Shown here in pieces: positions 15,806-25,682 of a stretch of 43,002 bases of DNA; positions within the stretch are counted from its first letter, which is position 1; each line of letters starts with the position of its first letter. The stretch is from Lachnospiraceae bacterium (GTDB taxonomy: Bacteria; Bacillota; Clostridia; Lachnospirales; Lachnospiraceae): the NCBI GenBank assembly GCA_910574195.1, contig CAJTBF010000020.1:1-43002 (forward strand). Direction: 5' to 3'. The notes under the pieces are model-generated. The model ran no database searches. It saw only the letters and a list, made by a program, of their open reading frames with translations, and was not told the DNA's origin. Made by a program: the position numbers and the translations under genes.

Positions 15806-17248
15806 TTAATAAGATTTTCCCCAGTATACCATATGCTTCGCCGGTTTTCCGCAGCAGACACATACTTCAGACAACTGTTCTTCGTCATCCGGAATGCAGC
15901 GGGAAGACGCGCCTCCTGTCTGAGCTTTGATCTCATCCTCACAGTTCTCTTCCCCGCACCACATAGCTTTGATAAATCCACGGTTTTCCTGGAACTTCTG
16001 ATTCATCTCGTCCATCGTCACCGCCGTATCGATATGCGCGTCCAAAAATGTCTTTGCTCTCTCAAACATTTCCTTCTGCATCGTTTCCAGAATCTCACCC
16101 AGTCTGACAGTAATCTCATCCAGAGAAACCACAATTTTTTCCCGTGTATCTCTGCGCACAACCACCACCTGGTTTTTCTCAATATCTTTCGGACCGATCT
16201 CAATCCGGGTCGGAATCCCCAGAATCTCCTGCTCGCTGAATTTCCAGCCCGGCGCTTTGTCCGAGTCGTCTATCCTGGCGGTATAGCCGGCCGTCTGCAG
16301 CGCATGCAGCAATTCCTGCGCCTTCTCCAATACACCCTCTTTATGTTGTGCAATGGGAATTACTCTCGTTTGGATCGGTGCAATCCGCGGCGGCAGTACC
16401 AGCCCGCTGTCATCGCCGTGTACCATAATAATGGCTCCGATGATTCGGGTGGACAGCCCCCAGGAAGTCTCATATACACTGTGCAGCTCATTATTCTTAT
16501 CGGAATATTTGATCTCAAACGCATCCGGAAATGCTTTTCCAAAGAAATGACTGGTCGCAGACTGCAGCGCTTTCCCGTCATGCATCAACGCCTCCACCGT
16601 ATAAGTATCCTGCGCCCCGGCAAACTTCTCACTCTCTGTCTTCCTTCCGCACACCAGCGGAATTGCCAGATCTTCCTGAATAAAGTCCCGGTATACATCA
16701 CGCATCAGCAATGTCCTCTGTTCTGCCTCTTCAAACGTTGCATGAATCGTATGCCCCTCCTGCCATAAAAATTCTCTGGAACGCAGGAACGGTCTCGTTG
16801 TTTTCTCCCACCGCAGTACAGAACACCACTGATTCCATACCTTCGGCAGATCCCGATAAGACTGCACGGTTTTACTCCATACATCGCAGAATAATGTCTC
16901 CGAAGTCGGCCGGATACAGAACTTTTCCTGCAGTGGTTCCAGCCCCCCCTGTGTGACCCATGCCACTTCCGGGGCAAAACCTTCGATATGATCCGCTTCC
17001 TTTTGAAGCAGCGCCTCCGGTATCAAAACCGGCAGATACACGTTCTCCACCCCGGTATCTTTAAAACGCCTGTCCAGATCCGCCTGAATTTTTTCCCAGA
17101 TCGCATATCCGTTCGGCAGATAATTCAGACATCCCTTCACACCGGAATAATCACACAGTTTTGCCTCCCGGACCACATCCGTATACCACTGTGCAAAATC
17201 TTTCTCCCTGGAAGTAATTGATTCCACTAACTTTTTCTCTTTCCCCAT
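15806..17248 (-). CDS. proS: Prolyl-tRNA synthetase, archaeal/eukaryotic-like type
   Basis: Charges tRNA-Pro with proline. The 480-residue size, the absence of the insertion domain of bacterial-type ProRS, and the C-terminal zinc-like cluster (MWCGEENCEDEI ... EVCVCCGKPAKHMVYWGKSY, ending in the conserved Tyr) place it in the ProS3 group common in Clostridia. Class II motifs are visible: FCIRPTSETLFC, the motif-2 region RWEKTTRPFLRSREFLWQEG, and the motif-3 region HGDDSGLVLPPRIAPIQ. There is no T-box leader in the 90 bases upstream. It is transcribed in the same direction as telA and xpaC and may share their transcript. Confidence 0.96.
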   Translation of the reverse strand: MGKEKKLVESITSREKDFAQWYTDVVREAKLCDYSGVKGCLNYLPNGYAIWEKIQADLDRRFKDTGVENVYLPVLIPEALLQKEADHIEGFAPEVAWVTQGGLEPLQEKFCIRPTSETLFCDVWSKTVQSYRDLPKVWNQWCSVLRWEKTTRPFLRSREFLWQEGHTIHATFEEAEQRTLLMRDVYRDFIQEDLAIPLVCGRKTESEKFAGAQDTYTVEALMHDGKALQSATSHFFGKAFPDAFEIKYSDKNNELHSVYETSWGLSTRIIGAIIMVHGDDSGLVLPPRIAPIQTRVIPIAQHKEGVLEKAQELLHALQTAGYTARIDDSDKAPGWKFSEQEILGIPTRIEIGPKDIEKNQVVVVRRDTREKIVVSLDEITVRLGEILETMQKEMFERAKTFLDAHIDTAVTMDEMNQKFQENRGFIKAMWCGEENCEDEIKAQTGGASSRCIPDDEEQLSEVCVCCGKPAKHMVYWGKSY

Positions 17249-17338
17249 AATAACTCTCCTACATTTCTATTCTCTCTGTCACGATTCCAAAAAACACGTC
17301 ACAATGCACCGATGTATCACACAATCGGAATATGGCAA

Positions 17339-18484
17339 TTATCCCTGCAGCTGTAACAACTTTTTCTTTAAATCCGTCTCCAACTGGTGCAGTTCCACTT
17401 CCGCTTCCTTCCGCTTACGCCGCCCCTCCTGCTGAATCTGCATCACTTCATCCAGCGTAGAAATCAATGTCTCGTTGGTCATCCGCAACGTTTCCATATC
17501 CACAATCCCGCGTTCGGATTCCTTCGCCGTCTCGATCGTCGCCATCTTTAACTTCTCCGCATTTTTCTTCAGAAGTTCATTGGTCATATTCGTCACTTCA
17601 CGCTGGGCCGCCGCAGCCTGTACAGAATGTTCCACGCCAAGCGCCAGCACCATCTGACTCTTCCAGAGAGGAATCGTATTTACGATCGTGGACTGAATCT
17701 TTTCTACCATCAAAGTATCGTTGCTCTGTACCATCCGAATCTGCGGCGCCGTCTGCAGAGAAATCTGCCGGGTAAGTTCCAGATCATGCAGCTTCTTTTC
17801 AAACCTGCTGCACATGGAATCCAAATCCCGCGCCGCCTGCGCATCCTCTGCCAGACCACTGCTCTGTGCCTTTGCCAGCAATTCCGGAAGTTCCGTTGCC
17901 TGAATCTGACTCAGCTTCATCTTTCCTGCCATAATGTACATTGTTAATTCCTTAAAATAGGTCAGATTCGTCTCGTACATCTTATCCAGCAATGCAACAT
18001 CTTTCAGCAGCTGCACCTGATGTGTCTCCAGCACTTTACAAATCTGGTTGACATTGGTCTCTGCTTTGGCATACTTTGCTTTCATCGCCGTGATCTTATT
18101 GGCCGGTTTTTTCAGAAATCCGAAAAAACCTTTTTCTTCCTCTTCATCAAAACTTTTCAGTTCTTTTACCACTCCGGTGAGTAGATTTCCTACTTCCCCC
18201 AGGTCCTTTGTTTTCACATTCTCCAGCGCATTTTCGGAAAAATCCGCCATCTTTTTCTGTGTCCCGGCTCCATATTGAAGAATCATCTGTGAATTGGAAA
18301 GATCAATCTTCTCTGCAAACTGTATGGCCATCCGTCTTTCCTCTTCTGACAGCACGTTTTCATCAAATATCGGCTTTTCCGGCTCCGTGGGCATAGCCGG
18401 AGCCGCCGGTGCTTCTTCCATAAACGGATCCAATGTCAATGTGGGGGCGGACGCCGGTGCAAATTCTTCAAACTCGTTACTCAT
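17339..18484 (-). CDS. TelA-family (toxic anion resistance) protein
   Basis: A 381-residue soluble protein of the TelA/YceH family, named after tellurite resistance and linked to cell-envelope stress; its biochemical role is not settled. The N-terminus is a Pro/Ala-rich acidic linker. The family core has EKIDLSNSQMILQYGAGTQKK, KGFFGFLKKPANKITAMKAK, a long helical middle, LWKSQMVLALGVEHSVQAAA, and a Lys-rich coiled C-terminus. It lies 52 bases after xpaC on the same strand; this pairing is common in Firmicutes and suggests joint function. Confidence 0.88.
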   Translation of the reverse strand: MSNEFEEFAPASAPTLTLDPFMEEAPAAPAMPTEPEKPIFDENVLSEEERRMAIQFAEKIDLSNSQMILQYGAGTQKKMADFSENALENVKTKDLGEVGNLLTGVVKELKSFDEEEEKGFFGFLKKPANKITAMKAKYAKAETNVNQICKVLETHQVQLLKDVALLDKMYETNLTYFKELTMYIMAGKMKLSQIQATELPELLAKAQSSGLAEDAQAARDLDSMCSRFEKKLHDLELTRQISLQTAPQIRMVQSNDTLMVEKIQSTIVNTIPLWKSQMVLALGVEHSVQAAAAQREVTNMTNELLKKNAEKLKMATIETAKESERGIVDMETLRMTNETLISTLDEVMQIQQEGRRKRKEAEVELHQLETDLKKKLLQLQG

Positions 18485-18536
18485 AACAACCTCCCTGTTT
18501 TCTTATCTCTACTCTATATCCTGCCTTGTCTTCCTC

Positions 18537-20036
18537 TCACTTCTGCTTAAAATCTTCTTCTGTCAATCCTTCCTGTGCCAGCATCGTATGCAGCACAGAG
18601 ACATCCGACGATACATCCCAGGCTGTATCCTGGAATAAACTGTCCAGCAATTTTTCAAATGCCACATTCAACGTATCCAACGTTTTCTCAATCTCCTGCT
18701 TTGAAGAGATAATATTTGCTCCCTGTACCGGCTGTGCATCCAGATCTTCATATGCATCCAGAAGTTTTACCGTCGTCGGCAAATAATACTCCATCATCCG
18801 ATGCAGGTCCGACACCGATTCCGGATTCTGCTCCACTCTGTCAAAGATCCGGTCCACCAGCATCTCCATCCGGGAAATCTTTGCCGAAATCTCTTCCCCT
18901 TTGATGGCATCATTACATGCATGGATCTTCTGCACATATTCCTCCCCTGCAAGGATCACTTCCCGGACTTCCGGGGCCAGATCGGATTCCAGATCTTCCG
19001 CCTGCTTTTTCCGTTCCTCCGCCTGCCTCTTTGCCGCTTCTATCTGTTCTTCCTTTTTCTTCTGTTCTGTCTGCATCACCAGATCCGTATATTGCTTATA
19101 TGCATCATCGCTGACCATCAGGCAGGTTTTCTGCGTATCCAGATGTCCCTGCTTAAACCACCCTTTTTCTATCATCTTTTCCAAATCTTTTACTACATAT
19201 TTTGTGGACTTTCCAATATGTTCCGAAAGCTCCTTAATGTTACAATATTCCCGGCTCCCCAGACTCCCAACGTAAGTCCGGAATCTTTTTGCCCTTCCAA
19301 GAATCCGGCTGCCCATTCCTGCCAGACCTCCAAATACAACCGCCGACAATCCAAGAATCCCGCCGCCGATCCACAGTCCCTGTCCGATTCCTCCTCCGGC
19401 AACTCCTACAATCATCACAATCGCCAGTGCAATCAATGACATACTGCTGATAGAATATCCCACCGCAGACAGAGCTGTTCCGCCAATCTTGGCCGGAAGC
19501 GCCCCGCTGTACAAAGCCGGGAGCTGTTTTACTCTTGATGCCCCTGCTGCTTCCCTGGTTTTCACAGATTCTGTATAGCCGGCCGCCTGCTCTTTTGCCA
19601 TCTCGGAACCGTCTCTGTTCCCAAAGCGGGAATAATATGCCTGATTCCAGTGATAATCCGGCCCGGGCTGTTCCTGCGTGCCGTCCGACGTATGATATGT
19701 TCCTTCCCGATAACCGGCAGTCCCTGCATCATGTCCCTCGTTCCCCGGTGAGTTCCATCCCCCGGACGGATTCCAGTGATGATCTGTACCCTGCCCATAA
19801 TTTTCCTGATACCGGTATCCTCTTGTCTGCGCTCCTTTTTTTCCGTAAGAGTGGCGCTTCGATGCATCACTGTTCCAGTGTACTGCATCTTTCATCCCCC
19901 TTGAAATTCCATCTGCCGCACCGTTAATCGCATCTGTGATCGTCTGATTCAGTCTGCTGAAATCTCTGGAATCCACCGCATCCTGTACATTTCTGCGAAT
20001 CTCTTCTCCAAATCTTTCCCATTCCTGGCTGCTCAT
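18537..20036 (-). CDS. XpaC-like (5-bromo-4-chloroindolyl phosphate hydrolysis) family protein
   Basis: A 499-residue protein, first of the xpaC-telA pair. The N-terminus is a low-complexity hydrophilic segment rich in Gly, Tyr, His and Trp (about residues 50-150). Two membrane helices lie around 185-240 (VGYSISSMSLIALAIVMIVG and a Gly-rich helix). After them come a helix-turn-helix-like region (NIKELSEHIGKSTKYVVKDL), a coiled coil (about 320-350) and the XpaC domain. The unusual N-terminus recalls extensions seen in other Lachnospiraceae members. The enzymatic name is historical and the true role is unknown; a membrane-stress role with TelA is inferred. Confidence 0.8.
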   Translation of the reverse strand: MSSQEWERFGEEIRRNVQDAVDSRDFSRLNQTITDAINGAADGISRGMKDAVHWNSDASKRHSYGKKGAQTRGYRYQENYGQGTDHHWNPSGGWNSPGNEGHDAGTAGYREGTYHTSDGTQEQPGPDYHWNQAYYSRFGNRDGSEMAKEQAAGYTESVKTREAAGASRVKQLPALYSGALPAKIGGTALSAVGYSISSMSLIALAIVMIVGVAGGGIGQGLWIGGGILGLSAVVFGGLAGMGSRILGRAKRFRTYVGSLGSREYCNIKELSEHIGKSTKYVVKDLEKMIEKGWFKQGHLDTQKTCLMVSDDAYKQYTDLVMQTEQKKKEEQIEAAKRQAEERKKQAEDLESDLAPEVREVILAGEEYVQKIHACNDAIKGEEISAKISRMEMLVDRIFDRVEQNPESVSDLHRMMEYYLPTTVKLLDAYEDLDAQPVQGANIISSKQEIEKTLDTLNVAFEKLLDSLFQDTAWDVSSDVSVLHTMLAQEGLTEEDFKQK

Positions 20037-20115
20037 CGTAATCTTCTATTTCCTTTCCACATGATACCCTGTTCCCGAAAGGGCATTCCATAATTCATGT
20101 TCCCTCTGAAACCAC

Positions 20116-20144
20116 TTGACTCAAAAAATAATTTATATCATAAT
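20116..20144 (+). promoter_or_regulatory. Candidate promoter for the pseudouridine synthase gene
   Basis: TTGACT (20116-20121), 17-base spacer, CATAAT (20139-20144), in the 218-base gap between the divergent xpaC and pseudouridine synthase genes. The leader that follows is AT-rich and about 110 bases long. Confidence 0.45.
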
Positions 20145-20254
20145 CAGTTTAGACAGATTAGGGAAAAAAGTCAAGAAATATAAGGAATTCTTTATTTCCT
20201 CACTGTACATTTAAGGAAAACTTTAAATTTTTCCTACCAAAAGGAGATTTTTTC

Positions 20255-20899
20255 ATGATATCAGAAATCCTACACGAAGATGAAGAGATTCTTGTCTGCA
20301 TAAAACCGGCCGGGATCCCTACTCAGACCAGCCGAATCGGCTCTCCCGATATGGTCAGTATCCTGAAGAATCACTTGCGCCATGTCTCTTATCAGAAACA
20401 AGGTCCTTACCTTGCCGTCATCCACCGGCTGGATCAGCCTGTCGAAGGCCTCCTTGTCTTTGCGAAGACGCCTGCCGCTGCTGCCGCTTTGAACCGGCAG
20501 TTGTCCACATCCGGCTTCGGCAAACATTATCTTGCAGTCGTTCACTCAATCCCCTCTCCTGCCGAAGGAGATCTGGAACATTTTCTTATAAAAGATACCC
20601 GTACCAACACATCCCGCGTATGCGCACCGAATACTCCCGGTGCAAAGCGGGCCCGCCTCCACTACAGGCTTCTGCGTACAAAGGATGATTTTTCCATCAC
20701 GGAGATCACACTGGATACAGGACGCCATCATCAGATTCGCGTACAGATGTCCCGGATCGGATGCCCTATCGTCGGAGACAGAAAATACGGTTCCGATTCT
20801 TCGCTGCCCTTGTGTCTCTATGCCGCCCGACTTACTTTCCGGCATCCCAAAACAAAAGAACCGCTCACTTACACATATACACCCATCCTTCCATTTTAA
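20255..20899 (+). CDS. RluA-family pseudouridine synthase
   Basis: A 214-residue enzyme that isomerises uridine to pseudouridine in rRNA or tRNA. The catalytic motif HRLDQPVEGLLVFAKT contains the essential Asp; family proteins usually read HRLD-x-x-T-S-G. LDTGRHHQIRVQMSRIGCPI and GDRKYG complete the active site. It is a short, single-domain form without an S4 domain. The target site is not predictable. The ATG follows AAAGGAG. It is convergent with spoVG across a shared hairpin terminator. Confidence 0.9.
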   Translation: MISEILHEDEEILVCIKPAGIPTQTSRIGSPDMVSILKNHLRHVSYQKQGPYLAVIHRLDQPVEGLLVFAKTPAAAAALNRQLSTSGFGKHYLAVVHSIPSPAEGDLEHFLIKDTRTNTSRVCAPNTPGAKRARLHYRLLRTKDDFSITEITLDTGRHHQIRVQMSRIGCPIVGDRKYGSDSSLPLCLYAARLTFRHPKTKEPLTYTYTPILPF

Positions 20900-20904
20900 C
20901 AAAA

Positions 20905-20964
20905 AACCTTCAGGGTTCTTCGGTCTTTGCATACACTCCAAATTTCCGAAATCCCCTGAAGGTT
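20905..20964. terminator. Bidirectional terminator between pseudouridine synthase and spoVG
   Basis: AACCTTCAGGG (20905-20915) pairs perfectly with CCCTGAAGGTT (20954-20964). An A-run precedes the left arm and gives a T-run for minus-strand transcripts. The long loop contains a second weaker pairing (TTCTTCGG with CCGAAAT). Confidence 0.6.
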
Positions 20965-21047
20965 CTAAAACGGTTTTATTCTATATATTATATTATGCTT
21001 TATAAGCGTAAGCAGCGGGTAGCCCCAAGGTCTGCGCCCTCTTTCAC

Positions 21048-21317
21048 TTACTCTTCTTCCTCTTCCGCCGCATCCTGATACCGCTCTAATATCATTCCCT
21101 GGATCTTCTCCCGCGTCACGGAATTAATCGGATGCGCAATATCCCGGTATTCTCCATCCAATGATTTTTTGCTGGGCATTGCAATGAACAGTCCTTTTTC
21201 TCCCTCAATTACCTTGATGTCATGAACCACGAATTCATCGTCAATTGTAATTGAAACTACCGCTTTTAACTTTCCTTCTTTTGCCACTTTTCGTACACGC
21301 ACATCTGTGATCTGCAT
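21048..21317 (-). CDS. spoVG: SpoVG family RNA/DNA-binding regulator
   Basis: An 89-residue regulator first known from Bacillus sporulation and now regarded as a nucleic-acid-binding protein affecting division, metabolism and envelope genes. Landmarks: [41 protein letters not shown] and YRDIAHPIN, with a Glu-rich tail. ATG 21317 follows AAGGAG and matches the family start; the longer frame to 21365 is unsupported. It lies downstream of glgD on the same strand with hairpins between, so it is probably a separate unit. Confidence 0.96.
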   Translation of the reverse strand: MQITDVRVRKVAKEGKLKAVVSITIDDEFVVHDIKVIEGEKGLFIAMPSKKSLDGEYRDIAHPINSVTREKIQGMILERYQDAAEEEEE

Positions 21318-21450
21318 ATCCAGTCTCCTTTCTCTGTCTGCATTCCCCGGTACAGCCCTTCGCAAGCCTGTCCATTCATCCCATCATCCGTACCGAAAAG
21401 ACTTTTTTAAATCTTCACCTCTATTTTTTTATAGTCTCACACCGTACAAA

Positions 21451-21498
21451 ATAGTTTGCCCGGCGAACTATACTTTTTTATTCTCTGCCCCTGCAGAG
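21451..21498 (-). terminator. Two hairpins after glgD
   Basis: CTCTGC-ccct-GCAGAG (21483-21498) is a compact stem just past glgD. ATAGTT-tgcccggcg-AACTAT (21451-21471) follows, with T-rich sequence on the plus-strand side. Together they may end the glgCD transcript before spoVG. Confidence 0.45.
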
Positions 21499-21547
21499 TT
21501 TCCGCCCAGTCAACAGATAACCACTCTTCTTTTTACTGCTCTGTCCT

Positions 21548-22666
21548 TTATATCAGGTACCTTTCATTCTTTTCGACGACAACTTTTATCGTATTCTCCC
21601 CGACATACCTGGTATTGGCCCGAATCGTCCCGCGGCTTTCCACCACGCAGTTTTCAATATATGTATTATCTCCCAGATACACATCATTCAGAACTACCGA
21701 ATTCCGAATCACACAATTATTTCCGACAAAAACTTTCTTGAAAATAACCGAGTTCTCTACGGTACCATTGATAATACTGCCGCTTCCGATCAGACTGTTT
21801 TTCACTGCCGTGCCCGGATTATACTTGGCGGGAGGCAAATCGCTCACTCTGGAATACACCTCCGGAAGCTCCTGAAAGAAATATCTGCGGATCTCCGGTT
21901 TCAGAAAATCCATATTGGTCTGATAGTACGCATCAATCGTAGAGATATTTCTCCAATAACTGCCCAGTTTATATCCGTATATTTTTTTCAGATTTTTATA
22001 ACGGATCAATATATCCGTCACAAAATCAAAGCGTTCCTCATCCACACAATGCTCTACCAGATCAATCAAAAGTCTTCTGCGTATCACATAAATCCCGGTG
22101 GAAACAGTGCGAGACTGCGCCACCATAGGCTTTTCTTCAAACTGTTCGATACGGGCCGATTCATTCATCCGAACAGTCCCGAAACGGGTAGCGTCCTCCG
22201 AATCTTCCAACTCTTTGACCACAACCGTAATATCTGCTTTTTTCGCAATATGATATTCCAGCACTTTATTATAATCCAGCTTGTATACCGCATCTCCCGA
22301 TGCGATGACCACATAAGGCTCATGACACCGCTTCAGAAAATCCAGGTTCTGATAAATCGCATCCGCCGTTCCACGATACCAGTAACCGTTCTCCGCCGTA
22401 ATCGTGGGCGTCAGAACAAACAGACCACCCTGTTTTCTCCCAAAGTCCCACCATTTGGACGAATTCAGATGTTCGTTCAACGATTTTGCATTATACTGTG
22501 TCAATACGGCCACTCTTTGTATATGAGAATTTGTCATATTACTCAGTGCAAAATCAATGGCCCGGTAACTGGACGCAATCGGCATTGCTGCAACTGCCCG
22601 CTTTGCGGTCAGTGCCTGCATTCTCTTATGATTTCCGCCTGCCAGAATCATTCCTAACGCTCTCAT
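21548..22666 (-). CDS. glgD: Glucose-1-phosphate adenylyltransferase subunit GlgD
   Basis: Partner subunit of ADP-glucose pyrophosphorylase for glycogen synthesis. 372 residues: [20 protein letters not shown] at the start, a nucleotidyltransferase core, and a C-terminal left-handed beta-helix with repeated hexapeptides ([27 protein letters not shown]). Compared with GlgC, the N-terminal loop is altered (GGNHKRM instead of GGQGSRL), as is typical for the regulatory GlgD subunit. The ATG overlaps the glgC stop by four bases, so translation is coupled. Confidence 0.93.
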   Translation of the reverse strand: MRALGMILAGGNHKRMQALTAKRAVAAMPIASSYRAIDFALSNMTNSHIQRVAVLTQYNAKSLNEHLNSSKWWDFGRKQGGLFVLTPTITAENGYWYRGTADAIYQNLDFLKRCHEPYVVIASGDAVYKLDYNKVLEYHIAKKADITVVVKELEDSEDATRFGTVRMNESARIEQFEEKPMVAQSRTVSTGIYVIRRRLLIDLVEHCVDEERFDFVTDILIRYKNLKKIYGYKLGSYWRNISTIDAYYQTNMDFLKPEIRRYFFQELPEVYSRVSDLPPAKYNPGTAVKNSLIGSGSIINGTVENSVIFKKVFVGNNCVIRNSVVLNDVYLGDNTYIENCVVESRGTIRANTRYVGENTIKVVVEKNERYLI

Positions 22667-23937
22667 ATACGATCACCTGCCTTTATCAATGTCTCCCCGC
22701 TCTCCAGAATCCCGTCCGGGTAATCTGCCATAGCCGTTATACCGCTGATTGCTGTATTCTTTCCAATCTGCACGCCGGAGGGAACCACGGAATTCTCTCC
22801 GATAGCTGCCAGACCGCCGTGATAGATCTGCGGTTTCCGCCGATTCGGGACATCACTTCCGATTCCAATGACCACATGGTCTCCAATCTTCGTATTCTCT
22901 GCAATAATTGCTTTGTCTATCACACAATTCTCTCCGATGGTAACGTCACGCATGATGATGGAGTCCCGAATGACACTCCCTTTTCCCACGACCACGCCGG
23001 CTCCCAGAACAGAACTATGTACTTCCCCGTATACTTCCGAACCGTTGCTGATGATACACCGTTCTACCACTCCGTCCTCTGCAATATACTGCGGCGGAAG
23101 ATTCCTGCAATTGGTATAAATCTTCCAAAATTCCTCATACAGGTTAAATTCCGGTATGATATCGATCAGCCCCATATTCGCTTCCCAATAGGAACTCAGA
23201 GTTCCCACGTCTTTCCAATATCCATTATATTCATATGCAAACAATCTCTGTCCGTTTGCATGACAATACGGAATGATGTGTTTTCCAAAATCGCAGTTCG
23301 GCTGTGCCGAAAGCCGGATCAGCGCATCCTTAAGCACCGGCCAGCTAAAAATATAAATTCCCATGGATGCCAGATTACTGCTCGGCTCTTCCGGCTTCTC
23401 CTCAAACTTTTCAATCCGGCTCTCTCTGTCCGTCACCACGATTCCGAACCGATGCGCTTCCTCTGCCGGCACCGGCATCGCTGCAATTGTCACATCCGCT
23501 TTACTAGCTTTATGGTAAGTCAGCATCACCTCATAATCCATCTTATAGATATGATCCCCCGAAAGAATCAATACATAGTCCGGATGAAAACTTTCCATAT
23601 ATTCCAGATTCTGATAGACGGCATTGGCTGTCCCTGTATACCATTCACTATTCGCACTCTTCTCGTATGGCGGAAGAATCGTTACTCCGCCCACATTACG
23701 GTCCAGATCCCATGGAATTCCGATTCCGATATGCGTATTCAACTGCAGCGGCTGATACTGTGTCAATACACCTACCGTGTCCACTCCCGAATTGATACAA
23801 TTGCTGAGCGGGAAGTCAATGATGCGGTACTTGCCGCCGAAAGAAACTGCCGGTTTTGCCACTTTTGCGGTAAGAACTCCAAGCCGGCTTCCCTGGCCGC
23901 CGGCCAGCAACATAGCAATCATTTCCTTTTTGATCAT
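22663..23937 (-). CDS. glgC: Glucose-1-phosphate adenylyltransferase GlgC
   Basis: Catalytic subunit that makes ADP-glucose from ATP and glucose-1-phosphate, committing carbon to glycogen. 424 residues. Landmarks: [68 protein letters not shown] and a C-terminal beta-helix with hexapeptide repeats. It is the first gene of the glgC-glgD pair. A TATAAT (minus strand, 23973-23968) lies about 30 bases before the start with a poor -35 box. The glycogen synthase and branching enzyme genes are not adjacent. Confidence 0.96.
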   Translation of the reverse strand: MIKKEMIAMLLAGGQGSRLGVLTAKVAKPAVSFGGKYRIIDFPLSNCINSGVDTVGVLTQYQPLQLNTHIGIGIPWDLDRNVGGVTILPPYEKSANSEWYTGTANAVYQNLEYMESFHPDYVLILSGDHIYKMDYEVMLTYHKASKADVTIAAMPVPAEEAHRFGIVVTDRESRIEKFEEKPEEPSSNLASMGIYIFSWPVLKDALIRLSAQPNCDFGKHIIPYCHANGQRLFAYEYNGYWKDVGTLSSYWEANMGLIDIIPEFNLYEEFWKIYTNCRNLPPQYIAEDGVVERCIISNGSEVYGEVHSSVLGAGVVVGKGSVIRDSIIMRDVTIGENCVIDKAIIAENTKIGDHVVIGIGSDVPNRRKPQIYHGGLAAIGENSVVPSGVQIGKNTAISGITAMADYPDGILESGETLIKAGDRI

Positions 23938-24151
23938 GTCGTCACCCCATTTCTAGTTATTATTTCTATTATAACATTATTTTTTTCTTTCGTATACATA
24001 ATTTACATCTTTTTCACTCAAAAAAAATCCTTTTTGTGAGATATCAACAAAAAGAACTTCTTTTCTTTTTTCTCATATATAGTATAATAGAAAAGACGAA
24101 AAAATCAGAACCTGTTTTTAGAAAATTTTGATGTAAAGAAGGTAGAAACTT

Positions 24152-25528
24152 ATGTATAAGATCAATTTTCAAAAACCGATCCACATTCATTTTATCGGCA
24201 TCGGTGGAATCAGTATGAGCGGACTCGCAGAGATTCTTTTACAGGAGGGATTCACTGTCTCCGGTTCCGATGCCCGGGAATCTGCCCTGACACACCATCT
24301 GGAAGAAAAAGGCGCGCAGCTTTTTTACGGACAACGCGCCTCCAACATCACCGACGGGATTGACTGTGTCGTCTATACGGCCGCTATCAGCCGGGATAAT
24401 GCAGAACTCATCGAAGCGGTGGCCCGTAAGATTCCGATGCTGACACGCGCGGAACTTCTGGGACAACTTATGAAAAATTATGATACCCCCATTGCCGTTT
24501 CCGGTACGCATGGAAAAACCACCACCACATCCATGATCTCCCATATCCTCCTGGAGGGCGATCTGGATCCGACCATCTCTGTGGGCGGTATCCTGCGTGC
24601 CATCGGCGGGAACATCCGGGTAGGAAATTCCGGTACTTTCATCACAGAAGCATGCGAATACACCAACAGTTTCCTTCATTTCTTCCCCAAAATTGGCGTA
24701 ATTTTAAACATTGAGGAAGACCATCTGGACTTTTTCAAAGATCTGGAAGACATCCGTCACTCTTTCCATGAGTTTGCCGCCCTTCTGCCTTCTGACGGAA
24801 CATTGGTCATCAATGGGGATATTACCGATTATCCGGAGATCTACAAGGACCTGGAGTGCCATGTCACCACTTACGGAACTTCTGCAGATTTCGATTACAG
24901 TGCAGAAAATCTTACCTACAATGAAAAAGGCTATGTTTCCTTTGATCTGATCAAACATGGAGAAACTACGGACCATATACATCTTTCTGTGACCGGCAGC
25001 CACAACGTTTCCAATGCACTGGCATCCATCGCTACTGCGGAATTACTGGATATTCCTATGGAAACAATAAAAAAAGGACTTCTGTCCTTTACCGGAACAG
25101 ACCGCCGTTTCGAATACAAAGGAACCCGAAACGGCGTTACCATCGTGGATGACTATGCCCATCATCCCACAGAGATTCTGGCCACGCTCAAGGCCGCGGA
25201 ACATTATCCGCACAGAGAACTCTGGTGTGTCTTCCAGCCGCACACCTATACGCGCACCAAAGCATTTTTCCACGAATTTGCAGAAGTGTTGTCCCACACG
25301 GATCATCTGGTACTGGCCGATATTTACGCTGCAAGGGAGACCGATACTCTGGGAATTTCTTCCAGAGATCTGGCGGAAGAAGTAAAGAAACTGGGGACAG
25401 ATGCCTACTATCTTCCCACCTTCCCGGAAATTGAAAATTTCCTCAAAGAACATTGTGCTCCGGGAGATTTGTTGATAACTATGGGGGCCGGAAACGTCGT
25501 AGATATCGGGGATGCCCTCCTGAAATAA
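24152..25528 (+). CDS. murC: UDP-N-acetylmuramate-L-alanine ligase
   Basis: Adds L-alanine to UDP-MurNAc in cytoplasmic peptidoglycan synthesis. 458 residues, the normal size. Landmarks: the N-terminal Rossmann-like IHFIGIGGISMSGLAEIL, P-loop VSGTHGKTTTTSMISH, EACEYTNSFLHF, NIEEDHLDFF, DRRFEYKG, VDDYAHHPTEI and FQPHTYTRTKAF. A perfect -10 TATAAT is at 24083-24088. Its last codons carry a DnaA-box-like site, and two more such sites follow in the gap to the replication genes. Confidence 0.97.
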   Translation: MYKINFQKPIHIHFIGIGGISMSGLAEILLQEGFTVSGSDARESALTHHLEEKGAQLFYGQRASNITDGIDCVVYTAAISRDNAELIEAVARKIPMLTRAELLGQLMKNYDTPIAVSGTHGKTTTTSMISHILLEGDLDPTISVGGILRAIGGNIRVGNSGTFITEACEYTNSFLHFFPKIGVILNIEEDHLDFFKDLEDIRHSFHEFAALLPSDGTLVINGDITDYPEIYKDLECHVTTYGTSADFDYSAENLTYNEKGYVSFDLIKHGETTDHIHLSVTGSHNVSNALASIATAELLDIPMETIKKGLLSFTGTDRRFEYKGTRNGVTIVDDYAHHPTEILATLKAAEHYPHRELWCVFQPHTYTRTKAFFHEFAEVLSHTDHLVLADIYAARETDTLGISSRDLAEEVKKLGTDAYYLPTFPEIENFLKEHCAPGDLLITMGAGNVVDIGDALLK

Positions 25529-25563
25529 AAGTTATCCACATTTTTCACACCCAGTTATCTACA
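25470..25563. promoter_or_regulatory. Cluster of DnaA-box-like sites before the replication genes
   Basis: TTATCCACA (25532-25540) is a perfect DnaA box. TTATCTACA (25555-25563) and the minus-strand TTATCAACA (25478-25470, inside the murC end) each differ from consensus at one base. The first two are in the same orientation with starts 23 bases apart. A TATAAT at 25616-25621, before the DnaD-like gene, lies 52 bases further on. Confidence 0.5.
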
Positions 25564-25682
25564 AAATCCTTCCAAATGGGGAAAAAAAACTCTTTTTCCT
25601 CTCCCTTTAAAATGCTATAATACGTGTACTAACTTTTGAATCAACAGGTATTGAGAGAAGAATTTTGGGGACAGGTAAGAGT

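Noticed and set aside
17249-17338. T-box leader before proS
   Set aside because: Only 90 bases separate proS from telA, and no T-box sequence or specifier stem is visible.
22486-24039. 517-codon plus-strand frame opposite glgD-glgC
   Set aside because: Antisense to two well-supported genes; no domain and no ribosome site of note.
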